A stretch of 55,446 nucleotides of DNA, taken from NCBI GenBank assembly GCA_910585575.1, contig CAJUFS010000010.1:1-55446 (forward strand). The letters run 5' to 3'. Every line of letters begins with the position of its first letter. The stretch's first letter is position 1. This DNA comes from an uncultured Adlercreutzia sp. (lineage in GTDB: Bacteria > Actinomycetota > Coriobacteriia > Coriobacteriales > Eggerthellaceae). This document shows positions 20,338 through 28,189 of the stretch, piece by piece. The position numbers and the translations under genes are program-made. Below the pieces are notes generated by a model. It did no database searches and was not told the DNA's origin. It saw nothing but the letters and a program-made list of their open reading frames with translations.

Positions 20338-21663
20338 CTAGCCCTGAGGCCGGCGGTCGCGGGCGGCGGCGTCGGTGCGATAAGCCTCCCAGCCTCGTTC
20401 GCTGGGCTGGTAGAAGCAACCGCGCTCCAGGCCGTCGGGCAGATACTGCTGATCAACCCAACCGCCGGGATAGTTGTGGGGATAGCGATAGGTGCCGTAG
20501 TTCTCGGAACCGGGACGGTGCCGGTCGCGCAAATAATCGGGCACCTTGCGGGCTGGCCCGTTGCGCACCTCGCGCAGGGCAGCGTCGATGGCCGCCTCGG
20601 CAGCATTCGACTTGGGGGCCAGGGCCAAGTAGATGGCTGCCTGGGCCAGGTTGATGCGACACTCCGGGTACCCGATAACCTCGGCGGCGCGGAAGGCCGC
20701 TTCGGCCACCAGAAGCGCCTGGGGGTCGGCGTTGCCGATATCCTCCGAGGCGGCAATGTACATGCGTCGGGCGATGAACTTCGGGTCCTCTCCCCCGTCA
20801 ATCATGCGGGCAAGCCAATACACGGCCGCATCGGGATCGCTGCCGCGCATGGACTTGATGAACGCGGAGATGATGTCGTAGTGCATGTCCTTGTTCTTGT
20901 CGTAGGGCAGCGCGCGATGCGGCGTGGCGGTGCGCACCATAGCCTCGGTAATGGCCGCCGGCGCCTCGGCCGTTCCCGGGGCCACCAAAGCCGCCGCCAG
21001 CTCCAGGGTGGTAAGCGCCCCGCGACCATCGCCCCCAGCTAAGGTGACGATGGCGTCAAGGGCTGCATCCTCTACTACGTACTGCCTCGCCAGACCGCGC
21101 TCATCGGCCACGGCACGGCGCACCAGCTGGGCAATTTCCTCGTCGGAAAGCGAATGCAGCTCCACCACGCGCGACCGCGAAATAAGAGCCGAGTTCACCT
21201 CGAAGAAGGGGTTTTCCGTAGTAGCGCCCACCAGCACCACCAGACGGTCCTCCACCGCATGGAGCAGCGCATCTTGCTGGGAGCGATTGAAACGGTGGAT
21301 CTCGTCCACGAACAAGATGGTACGCAGCCCACCCATGACAAGCCGCTTTTCGGCCGCGTCAATTTCACGGCGCAAGTCGGACACGGTGCCCCCAATAGCA
21401 GACACCTCCACAAAAGTGGCTTTTGTGGACTCGGCAATGACATGGGCCAGCGACGTTTTGCCCGTGCCTGCTGGCCCGAACAAGATAACCGAGCTAAGCG
21501 CGTCGTTCTCGATAGCCGCACGCATCCAGCTTCCCTCGCCCACGGCCTCGGCTTGGCCCACCACCTCGTCGAGCGTACGCGGCCGCATACGCACCGCCAA
21601 AGGCGCCACCGTGAGCTTCTGATCATTCTCCATTGCAGTAAACAAAGTATCCATAGCGAACAT
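20338..21663 (-). CDS. rarA: Replication-associated recombination protein RarA
   Basis: A 441-residue AAA+ ATPase (MgsA/RarA) that acts at stalled replication forks. Walker A is ILFGPAGTGKTSLAHVIAE, Walker B ILFVDEIHRFNRSQQDALLHAVE, sensor 1 LVGATTENPFFEVNSAL, and the C-terminal tetramerisation region contains SFIKSMRGSDPDAAVYWLARMIDGGEDPKFIARR-like sequence followed by DIGNADPQAL and PECRINLAQAAIYLA. Length is normal. Two in-frame ATGs (21663 and 21654) are possible. Its leader is unusual: a structured RNA with its own promoter and terminator ends 37 bases upstream, so the terminator may attenuate rarA. Confidence 0.95.
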   Translation of the reverse strand: MFAMDTLFTAMENDQKLTVAPLAVRMRPRTLDEVVGQAEAVGEGSWMRAAIENDALSSVILFGPAGTGKTSLAHVIAESTKATFVEVSAIGGTVSDLRREIDAAEKRLVMGGLRTILFVDEIHRFNRSQQDALLHAVEDRLVVLVGATTENPFFEVNSALISRSRVVELHSLSDEEIAQLVRRAVADERGLARQYVVEDAALDAIVTLAGGDGRGALTTLELAAALVAPGTAEAPAAITEAMVRTATPHRALPYDKNKDMHYDIISAFIKSMRGSDPDAAVYWLARMIDGGEDPKFIARRMYIAASEDIGNADPQALLVAEAAFRAAEVIGYPECRINLAQAAIYLALAPKSNAAEAAIDAALREVRNGPARKVPDYLRDRHRPGSENYGTYRYPHNYPGGWVDQQYLPDGLERGCFYQPSERGWEAYRTDAAARDRRPQG

Positions 21664-21699
21664 GGTAGCACATTTGTTCGAATAGCAACATCTCGCTGC

Positions 21700-21738
21700 A
21701 AAAAAGAAGCGGCCCAGCCGGAGGGGGCCGGCTGGGCC
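21700..21738 (-). terminator. Intrinsic terminator of the structured RNA, ahead of rarA
   Basis: An 11-bp perfect GC-rich stem (GGCCCAGCCGG / CCGGCTGGGCC) with a six-base loop and a T-rich tail on the minus strand. It lies 37 bases before the rarA start, and 270 bases beyond the galU stop. Confidence 0.85.
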
Positions 21739-21830
21739 AGAAGGAGGGGGATTGCGACTCTCTCAGGAGTCGCTTTCTGCTTTAAAAGAGACAAAGCAGG
21801 CAAGTGATCGGAGGGGTTGTCTCACTTGCT
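21700..21830 (-). ncRNA. Candidate structured small RNA (or rarA leader) with C-rich loops
   Basis: Read on the minus strand there are four consecutive hairpins. HP1 has 7-bp arms 21801-21807 / 21822-21828 and loop GACAACCCCTCCGA. HP2 has arms 21777-21783 / 21793-21799. HP3 has arms 21754-21760 / 21767-21773. HP4 is an 11-bp GC stem (21711-21721 / 21728-21738) with loop CCCCCT followed by GCTTCTTTTTT, a strong intrinsic terminator. The linker between HP3 and HP4 is also C-rich (AATCCCCCTCCTTC). An extended -10 would start RNA exactly at the base of HP1. It resembles the actinobacterial 6C RNA in plan; identity with that family is not shown. No open frame explains it. Confidence 0.65.
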
Positions 21831-21836
21831 GACGTC

Positions 21837-21845
21837 AGTATAACA
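21837..21845 (-). promoter_or_regulatory. Extended -10 promoter of the structured RNA
   Basis: The plus strand AGTATAACA reads TGTTATACT on the minus strand: a TGn extension and TATACT hexamer. The expected start lies seven bases on, at about 21830, the first base of hairpin 1. The -35 is weak, as is common with extended -10 promoters. The rest of 21846-22007 shows no gene; a GGGG...CCCC hairpin near 21931-21945 follows galU without a T-run. Confidence 0.6.
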
Positions 21846-22007
21846 AGCACCCTTGAATTCCCTATGACGGAGCCGTGGTGAACTTGTGGATTTGATTACT
21901 CATCGTTAAGTTTTTCGTCACCTTTTCTGGGGTTTTGCGCCCCAAAGTCTTCGTCGGCCCCCACCGAGCGTGCGCCGAGCCAAGCCACCGCGCGCCCACC
22001 GTCCTCT

Positions 22008-22820
22008 CTAGGCGTTCTGGCGCTCGAACAGAATGTTGTTCGTCTCCAGCCAGCTTTCCACCGTGCCTGTGTCGAACCCGTCGTCGGGGTTCACCACCAA
22101 CGCGTACATCTCCTCTTCCTGAAGCACCGCGTCGAGCGCGTCGGTCAGCTGGATCTCGCCGCCCACACCGGGCTCGACATCGGCCAGAAGCTCCATCACG
22201 CGCGGCGAGAGCAGGTAGCGCCCGAACACGGCCAAATTGGACGGCGCGTCCTCAAGGGCCGGCTTCTCCACCAGCGAGTCCACCTTCCACACGTTGTCGG
22301 CCACCGGGGCACCGGCAATGACGCCGAAACGGCTTACCTGATCGTCGGGCACCGGCATCACGGCAATGACACTGGCACCATTATGGGCATCGGACACCTC
22401 CTTCATAGCCGGCAGCATGTCGTTGCCCGGCACCAGCACATCGCCCAGCAGCACATAGAAGGGCTCGTCGGCCGTTTGCTCGGCGGCGCAGCGGACGGCA
22501 TGGCCCAGGCCCAGCGCCTCCTCCTGATACACGTAGCCCACATTCAGGTTGCCCACGTACTCGACGGCATCGGCATAGGCGTCCTTACCGCGCTCGCGTA
22601 AAAGCGCCACCAGCTCGGGGTTCGGCGTAAAATGATCTTCAATGGCCTGCTTCTCGCGGCTGTTGATGATGATCACCTCATCGGCGCCCGAGGCCAAGCC
22701 CTCCTCGACCACGTACTGAATAGCGGGGCGATCCACCACCAGCAGCATCTCCTTCGGCTGAGCCTTCGTGGCCGGCAGGAAGCGGGTACCCAGGCCCGCA
22801 GCGGGAATCAGTGCCTTCAT
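22008..22820 (-). CDS. galU: UTP-glucose-1-phosphate uridylyltransferase
   Basis: A 270-residue nucleotidyltransferase that makes UDP-glucose for envelope sugars. The N-terminal KALIPAAGLGTRFLPATKAQPKEMLLVVDRP-type signature is present, with the later INSREKQAIEDHF, GLGHAVRCA and LLGDVLVPG segments and VEKPALEDAPSNLAVFGRYLL. It is slightly shorter than E. coli GalU (302) but of usual length for Gram-positives. AAAGG lies seven bases before the ATG. It is divergent from apbE, with 67 bases between the two starts. Confidence 0.95.
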   Translation of the reverse strand: MKALIPAAGLGTRFLPATKAQPKEMLLVVDRPAIQYVVEEGLASGADEVIIINSREKQAIEDHFTPNPELVALLRERGKDAYADAVEYVGNLNVGYVYQEEALGLGHAVRCAAEQTADEPFYVLLGDVLVPGNDMLPAMKEVSDAHNGASVIAVMPVPDDQVSRFGVIAGAPVADNVWKVDSLVEKPALEDAPSNLAVFGRYLLSPRVMELLADVEPGVGGEIQLTDALDAVLQEEEMYALVVNPDDGFDTGTVESWLETNNILFERQNA

Positions 22821-22874
22821 CGAGCGCCTTTCTCTCCGTAATTCGCATACGCCCCGATATTACAGGATATGGCC

Positions 22875-22880
22875 TATACT
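22875..22880 (+). promoter_or_regulatory. -10 element implying a leaderless apbE mRNA
   Basis: TATACT ends seven bases before the apbE ATG at 22888, so transcription would begin on or next to the start codon. No Shine-Dalgarno is present between them, in line with a leaderless message. The -35 is not recognisable. Confidence 0.45.
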
Positions 22881-22887
22881 GGCACCT

Positions 22888-23961
22888 ATGGAAAACGGCA
22901 ACGCGCAAAATATCGATCCCATTCCCTCGGAGTCGTTCTTCGAATTCACGGCGCCTGCCGAGGGTAAACCGGCTACGGCGCACTTCCTGGCATTCAATAC
23001 GGTGATCGAGCTCCAGGCCTATGGAAACGCAGCCGAGGCCCAAGCGGCCTTCGAGGAGGCCCGCAGCGCCTGTCGCACCTATGAGCGCCTGTTCAGCCGC
23101 ACCCTCCCCCACTCCGATATCTCCCGCATCAACAACGCCGGCGGCCGCCCCGTGGCCATCGACGAGCGCACCTTCGACTTGCTGCAGAAAGCCGTCGGCT
23201 ACTGCGCTGCCAGCGAGGGCACCTTCGACATTACCGTAGGACCACTCGTGCGCCTGTGGGATTTCCATCGCGGGCGCAAGGCCGACCCCTCCATGCTTGC
23301 CTACGCTGCCAAGCACGTTCATTGGCAAAACCTGAAGCTGTGGAAGGAAGACGCCGCGGTAGCGGCGCCCGACAGCGAACGGCTCGGGTGCGACGCCAAT
23401 GCGGCCGAGCGGCAAGCAGGCGGCGAACCTTTGCCGCCGCCAACCTTCTGGGCCCAACTGGCCGACCCCCAGGCAGCGGTGGATGTCGGAGGCATTGCAA
23501 AGGGTTGGATTGCCGACGCGCTTATGGAGGGCCTGCAGCGTCACGGGCTCGCAGGCATCATCGTGAACCTGGGCGGCAACGTACTCGTATCGGGCACGAA
23601 GCCCGATGGGTCGTCCTGGCGCGTGGGCGTGCGCGACCCCCGCAACCCTGCCGAGCTTCTGGGTGCGGTACCGCTCGTCCGCGGCTCCGCCGTCACCAGC
23701 GGCGTCTACGAGCGCTGCTTCACCGACAGCGAAGGACGTTTCTACCACCATATCCTCTCGCCCCTCACGGGCCAGCCCGTGGATACCGACGTCGCCGGCG
23801 TCACCGTCGTATGCGAAAAATCCATCGATGCCGAGGGTTTCTCCACCACCCTTCTTGCCCTGGGCACCGAACGAGGCCGCGCCCTGGTAGAGCGCCACCC
23901 CGAAATCGCCCAGGCCTTCTTCGTCGACGCCGAGGGCACCATCACCCCGGCGCGGGTCTAA
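22888..23961 (+). CDS. apbE: FAD:protein FMN transferase (ApbE family)
   Basis: A 357-residue flavin transferase that attaches FMN by a phosphoester bond to Thr/Ser of target proteins. Motifs: SDISRINNAGGRPV, FDITVGPLVRLWDF, AVDVGGIAKGWIADAL, GIIVNLGGNVLVSG and DAEGFSTTLLALG (magnesium and flavin site). No N-terminal signal peptide or lipobox is visible, unusual because most ApbE proteins act outside the membrane. The ATG at 22888 was chosen since the longer frame upstream crosses the galU promoter and has no family similarity. A plausible client is the FMN-binding lipoprotein encoded at 27661-28176, whose SGAT motif is intact. Confidence 0.92.
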   Translation: MENGNAQNIDPIPSESFFEFTAPAEGKPATAHFLAFNTVIELQAYGNAAEAQAAFEEARSACRTYERLFSRTLPHSDISRINNAGGRPVAIDERTFDLLQKAVGYCAASEGTFDITVGPLVRLWDFHRGRKADPSMLAYAAKHVHWQNLKLWKEDAAVAAPDSERLGCDANAAERQAGGEPLPPPTFWAQLADPQAAVDVGGIAKGWIADALMEGLQRHGLAGIIVNLGGNVLVSGTKPDGSSWRVGVRDPRNPAELLGAVPLVRGSAVTSGVYERCFTDSEGRFYHHILSPLTGQPVDTDVAGVTVVCEKSIDAEGFSTTLLALGTERGRALVERHPEIAQAFFVDAEGTITPARV

Positions 23962-24091
23962 CCACTTAAGGCCTTCCGAAATTTCTCGGTACTTCGCGAG
24001 AAAAACCATTGTCGCGCAGAGGGCCAATACGCAAGAAGCGTTACAATTATCGTTACTTCAATGAACTATTCTCTGCGTCTCTCGAGGAGCC

Positions 24092-25051
24092 ATGACCGCC
24101 GCCGCAACAGACAACACTACGCCCTTTTCGCTTGACTCCACGTACTTCGTGGCCTTCGAGATGGCCCACGAGGCCTTGCGGCGCGGCCTTGCAGCGGCAA
24201 GTCGTCTCAACGCCACCCAGTACCGGGTGCTGACAAAGCTTCTCCAAGCCACCAAGCCTTTGCGCCAGAGCGATCTGGGGGCGGTGCTGAATATGAAAGC
24301 GAACGTCATCACTCAGGCCGTTGACACTCTCGAGCGTGAAGGGCTCGCCACCCGAACGACAGGCGACACCGATGGTCGTACCCGCTATGTCCAAGTCACC
24401 GAAGCCGGCAGAAACCATGTAGCTGCCGCGAACGTTTCCCTTGTGGAAAGCTTGTACGCGAACTTCCCCACCGAGAATCCCACCTATCGCACCATCCTCG
24501 AGGCCGCTGTGGCAGCTGGCGCCGAAATAGAGCCGCCCCTGGATACGGCCCGGGCCCAGAAGTTTCCCGCCTCGCGGGCCCTGGTGTCGGTTGAGCTTAT
24601 CCGCCAGGAAACCGAGCGCGTACTGAAGGAGGCCACCGGTGCCTCGTTCAACGAGTGCCGTATCGTGCAACGCCTGGCCGAAACCGATCGCCCCGAGCGC
24701 GTGGGCGCCTTGGCCGAAGCCCTTATGATGTCGCCCGTCAACGCCGCGCGCGCTACGGAGCGCTTAGTGCAGCGCGGTTGGGCCCAGCGCCTGAAGTCGC
24801 CCCACGACAAGAAGGCCGTCTATGTGGCCCTTACCGACGAGGGCGTCTACGAGGCCCAGGTCATCGGCACCACCGTGAACGAGCTGGCCCAAAACAAACT
24901 CTGGGCAAACCTCACGCCTGACCAGCGCCAGGCCATAGAAAAGGTCGGCCACGTCGTCGTAGCCGACCTCAACGCCCGCAAGCAGGCCAAAGAACAAGCA
25001 GACCTGGCCGCCCTTATCCCGGCGCCCGCCACCGCGGACAAGTTGAATTAA
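24092..25051 (+). CDS. Tandem-domain MarR family transcriptional regulator
   Basis: A 319-residue regulator with two winged-helix MarR domains in one chain. Domain 1 (about 15-125) has ATQYRVLTKLLQ, LRQSDLGAVLNMKANVITQAVDTLEREGLATR and a DGRTRYVQVTEAG wing. Domain 2 (about 170-295) repeats the plan with FNECRIVQRLAE, ALAEALMMSPVNAARATERLVQRGWAQR and DKKAVYVALTDEG. Ordinary MarR proteins have one domain of about 150 residues and dimerise; this chain could fold as a built-in dimer. GAGGAG precedes the ATG. It lies 130 bp after apbE, and its stop overlaps the convergent membrane gene's stop by four bases. Confidence 0.88.
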   Translation: MTAAATDNTTPFSLDSTYFVAFEMAHEALRRGLAAASRLNATQYRVLTKLLQATKPLRQSDLGAVLNMKANVITQAVDTLEREGLATRTTGDTDGRTRYVQVTEAGRNHVAAANVSLVESLYANFPTENPTYRTILEAAVAAGAEIEPPLDTARAQKFPASRALVSVELIRQETERVLKEATGASFNECRIVQRLAETDRPERVGALAEALMMSPVNAARATERLVQRGWAQRLKSPHDKKAVYVALTDEGVYEAQVIGTTVNELAQNKLWANLTPDQRQAIEKVGHVVVADLNARKQAKEQADLAALIPAPATADKLN

Positions 25052-25809
25052 ACCGCCGGCGCAGTTTCGCAAGCCACCGGTACCGTGCCCTTCCCCAGTT
25101 TCCCCAGGTAAGCCTGCGCGCCGAACAGCATCACCAGGTTCACCGCCAGATCAGCCGCAAACCAAGCACCCAGCACGGGCAAGTCGATGGCCGCGGTGTT
25201 CAGGGCCCCGAAGGTGCCCACGGTCAGCACCATGACCACGGCACCGCACAAAGCCACGGCCGCCACCAGCGAGGCCGTCAGGCTGCGCCCAGCGCGGGCG
25301 CGAGCCACGCAGGCGCACACCACCAGCGAGGCAGCGCCCAGAAGCGTGCCCAGAAACGCCGCGAAACCCACCACGCCCAGCACGATGACCGGCAGCCCCG
25401 GCAGCTTCGAGCTCATGGAACCCACCTGCACCGCCGACAGAATGCCGAGCACCACGATGACCAGGCACACCAGCGCCACAAGCGCCGTGGCCCAGCCCCA
25501 AAGAAACGCCGTGCCCGCACGCCCCGTGCCTTCGCGACCCTGGGCGTACAGCGCGCCATAGAGCACCGGACCCGCCGTGGACACCACCAGCGCCAGCCCT
25601 GCGGCAAACAGAAACGCCACGAAGGCCGAGCCCGTGAGGATCGAGCAGATCACATCGAGAATAGCCACTCCCGACGCCGAGATGTAGTCGAAGGCCAGGA
25701 TGCCCGTGGCCCCGGCCACCGTCAGGCCGATACGACCCAGAAGCGCTATGACCAGCGCCATGGCGAACAGCGTCAGAAACGGCCGCGCCATACCTTTCAT
25801 TGCCTTCAT
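25048..25809 (-). CDS. Polytopic membrane protein of unknown function
   Basis: A 253-residue Ala/Val/Leu-rich protein with about six hydrophobic segments (near 12-35, 48-75, 90-112, 122-150, 160-178 and 185-235). No catalytic motif or cofactor-binding Cys/His cluster was seen and no family is recognised. The ATG at 25809 overlaps the stop of the flavoprotein gene as ATGA and has GGGAGGTG upstream, so it is translationally coupled to the reductase. It may anchor or assist the extracellular reductase, for example in quinol interaction, but that is inference. It ends four bases inside the convergent MarR gene. Confidence 0.72.
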   Translation of the reverse strand: MKAMKGMARPFLTLFAMALVIALLGRIGLTVAGATGILAFDYISASGVAILDVICSILTGSAFVAFLFAAGLALVVSTAGPVLYGALYAQGREGTGRAGTAFLWGWATALVALVCLVIVVLGILSAVQVGSMSSKLPGLPVIVLGVVGFAAFLGTLLGAASLVVCACVARARAGRSLTASLVAAVALCGAVVMVLTVGTFGALNTAAIDLPVLGAWFAADLAVNLVMLFGAQAYLGKLGKGTVPVACETAPAV

Positions 25810-27656
25810 CGGGCACCTCCCATCTCGTTTTCCACCGCACTGGTACCGCACAGGTAGCCGCCGCAGAACGCCAGCCCCACGTCGCCCATGAGCGAGCCCA
25901 GAATAGGATCGCCAATGTAGCTGTTCTCACCGCAGGCGCCGCCGGCCGTATGCCAGCCGGCGTACAGACCGGGAATAACGCGGCCGTTCGTGCCTACGAC
26001 CTGCATCTGATCGTTGATGAGCAGGCCGGCCTTGGTGCCGTACAGGTTGCCGCCGATGCGGCAGCCGTAGAACGGCGGCTCGGTGATGGCATGGAGCCAC
26101 TCAGGCGGCATGGGATACATGAAGTCGTCCTCGCCGCGCTCGCAGGCCTCGTTCCATCGGGCCACAGCCTCGGTGAGCACGCCTTCGGCCAGGCCCAGAT
26201 CGGCCTCCAGCTCTTCCAAGGTATCGCGGCGCTTCAGTACGTCGGCGTCGATGGCGTCCTGCACGCCGTGATGCCAGTCGCGATAGTGCTCGGGCACCTT
26301 CTCAATCTGCTCCAAGTCCGGCGTGATGAGCTTACGGCAGTGCTCTTGGGCAAACCCGGCCAGATGATCCTCGTAGTTGGCGTCGAAGATAATGTAGGAG
26401 CGATGGCCTGGCGGGGTCATCTGGATGGTGGCCAAGTCGCCCAAAGCGTAGATGGCATTGGCGCCGTCCTCACCCACGCGGGAATCCATGTAGCGCAGAC
26501 GGTTGCCGCAGCGGTCGATGGTCAACCACGGCTGGCGGGACAGCTGAGTCATGCCGTCGTAGAGGAAGCGCGCCCAGGTGCCGCCCTCAGCCTGCCAGTC
26601 CACGCCGCCATCGAAGGAGGCGGAGGAATTGAAGCCGGACACATCGGCTCCGGCCCCCAGGCCCATGCGGAAGCACTCGCCGGTCTCGCTGGCCGTCAAG
26701 TAGCTGGAGGCGCAGCCCATGGCTGCCGTGGGAATGTACTTATCAAGCAGGGCCTTGTTGTTGCAGAAGCCGCCCGCCGTCAAAATGACGGCGTTCTTGG
26801 CGTGAATGTAGCGCTCGTCGGTGAAGCCCTCGTTGATGACCACGCCCACCACGCGGCCGTCGTCATCCTGCACCAGGGCCACGGCGGGACTCTGGAACTT
26901 GTAGTCCACGCCCTTGCGCTGGCCATAGGCGAACATGGCATCCGTGGCATCCTTCATCTTCAGCACATGATGGTCCAGCGTGGAGTTCTTAGGAGCCACG
27001 TACACCGGTACCTCGCCCAAACGCCACTGCACGCCGCAGTCGGCCATCCAGTCCAAGCTCGGGCCGCCCTCCGAGGCAATCTTGTAGATAAGCTTCGGGT
27101 CGGCCGCGTAATGGTACTCGTCCATAGCCCAGTCGGTCAGAGCCTGGGCGTCGAAGGGATAGCTGGGGAAGGCGAACTTCTTGCCCTCCTGCATGGACAT
27201 ACCTCCCAGAATGCCGCACATGCCCGCTTCCTGGGCATTGCCGCCGGGAAGCCCCAGGGCTTCGACGCAGATGGTGTTCGCGCCCAGCTCGGCCGCGCGG
27301 GCCGCCGCGTTCAGACCGCCGCCGCCGGCACCCACCACGCAGATGTCGCATTCGTAGTCCCACGAAGCCGGCACCGCGCGCGGCGGAATAGGCGACGCGT
27401 CGTTGGCCGGGAAGGCCTCGGGGTTGTGGTCGCGGTAAGTGCCGTCCGCGGCACTGGCGTTGGTAGCCGCGCTTTCGGGCACTGTCGGCGCGTTATCTCC
27501 CTCGCGCGTCCAATTGCCGTAGCGCTCGTCGGCCCCAAACGCGGACTCGGCACCGAACAGCCCGGCTACAGCCGCCGCCCCGGCGGCAACCGCCGACCCC
27601 GTCAGAAAGTCGCGGCGCGACAAACCGGAGGAGATCGTCTTATGCTCTGTCGTCAT
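25806..27656 (-). CDS. Tat-exported FAD-dependent reductase (flavocytochrome-type flavoprotein subunit)
   Basis: A 616-residue secreted flavoprotein. The Tat signal has SRRDFLTG at residues 13-20 followed by an Ala-rich stretch. The FAD Rossmann motif is DICVVGAGGGGLNAAARAAELG. Residues 125-600 follow the fumarate reductase/succinate dehydrogenase flavoprotein plan (AVILTAGGFCNN, GLYAGWHTAGGACGE). The usual HGxNRLGGN with its catalytic Arg is replaced by CGENSYIGD, so fumarate is unlikely; a different acceptor is inferred. GGAGG precedes the ATG, four bases after the FMN-binding gene. Gut Coriobacteria carry many such reductases for diet, drug and host compounds. Confidence 0.9.
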   Translation of the reverse strand: MTTEHKTISSGLSRRDFLTGSAVAAGAAAVAGLFGAESAFGADERYGNWTREGDNAPTVPESAATNASAADGTYRDHNPEAFPANDASPIPPRAVPASWDYECDICVVGAGGGGLNAAARAAELGANTICVEALGLPGGNAQEAGMCGILGGMSMQEGKKFAFPSYPFDAQALTDWAMDEYHYAADPKLIYKIASEGGPSLDWMADCGVQWRLGEVPVYVAPKNSTLDHHVLKMKDATDAMFAYGQRKGVDYKFQSPAVALVQDDDGRVVGVVINEGFTDERYIHAKNAVILTAGGFCNNKALLDKYIPTAAMGCASSYLTASETGECFRMGLGAGADVSGFNSSASFDGGVDWQAEGGTWARFLYDGMTQLSRQPWLTIDRCGNRLRYMDSRVGEDGANAIYALGDLATIQMTPPGHRSYIIFDANYEDHLAGFAQEHCRKLITPDLEQIEKVPEHYRDWHHGVQDAIDADVLKRRDTLEELEADLGLAEGVLTEAVARWNEACERGEDDFMYPMPPEWLHAITEPPFYGCRIGGNLYGTKAGLLINDQMQVVGTNGRVIPGLYAGWHTAGGACGENSYIGDPILGSLMGDVGLAFCGGYLCGTSAVENEMGGAR

Positions 27657-27660
27657 GGCT

Positions 27661-28176
27661 CTACGCCTCCTCTCCGGTTGCATCGGCCGCGGTAGCTTCC
27701 GCGGCCACGCCCTGCTCGGCTTGGGCCAGGGCATCATCGACTGCCTGCTTCACGCCGGCCGTGGTAATGGTGGCCCCCGAAATGGTATCGATGTCCGACC
27801 CCTGGGCCGCCTCGATCATCTGGGCGTACTTGCCATCGCGAATGGCCTCGTAGCCACCACGGCTCTGGCTCTCGCCCTCTTGGGTGGTCTCCAAGCACGA
27901 AATGCGGCCGTCATCCACCAGCAGCGTCACCGTGATGAGGCCTTCCATGCCCTTGCCCACGCCGACGTACACACCATCGTGCAGCGATCCCTCGGCTTTA
28001 GCTGCCGGATCGGCTGCTGTTTCCACAGCCCACGGATCGTCCGCGTGCAGCGCCAGCTGCTCGGCGCTGGCAGCGTCCTTGGAGCCCGAGCCCTCGAAAG
28101 ACGCTCCGCAGCCAGACAGGCCCAGCGTCAACGCCGCCGCACTGCAGGCAACCATCGTTAACTTACTCGCATGCAT
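27661..28176 (-). CDS. FMN-binding lipoprotein
   Basis: A 171-residue exported electron carrier. A lipoprotein signal ends in LGLSGC (Cys 23). After a linker, an FMN-binding domain begins GSLHDGVYVGVGKGMEGLITV and contains DTISGATITTAG; Thr 136 of the SGAT motif is the expected site of ApbE-catalysed FMN attachment. The ATG at 28176 has GGGGGAG upstream; earlier in-frame codons lack a signal peptide. It lies between the pentahaem cytochrome gene and the flavoprotein gene, so it probably passes electrons from haem to the flavoprotein on the outer face of the membrane. Confidence 0.9.
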   Translation of the reverse strand: MHASKLTMVACSAAALTLGLSGCGASFEGSGSKDAASAEQLALHADDPWAVETAADPAAKAEGSLHDGVYVGVGKGMEGLITVTLLVDDGRISCLETTQEGESQSRGGYEAIRDGKYAQMIEAAQGSDIDTISGATITTAGVKQAVDDALAQAEQGVAAEATAADATGEEA

Positions 28177-28189
28177 TGCTCCCCCTCCC

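Noticed and set aside
21927-21950. Terminator of galU at the GGGG...CCCC hairpin
   Set aside because: The stem is short and no T-run follows on the minus strand; the strong terminator at 21700-21738 belongs to the structured RNA and lies far from galU.
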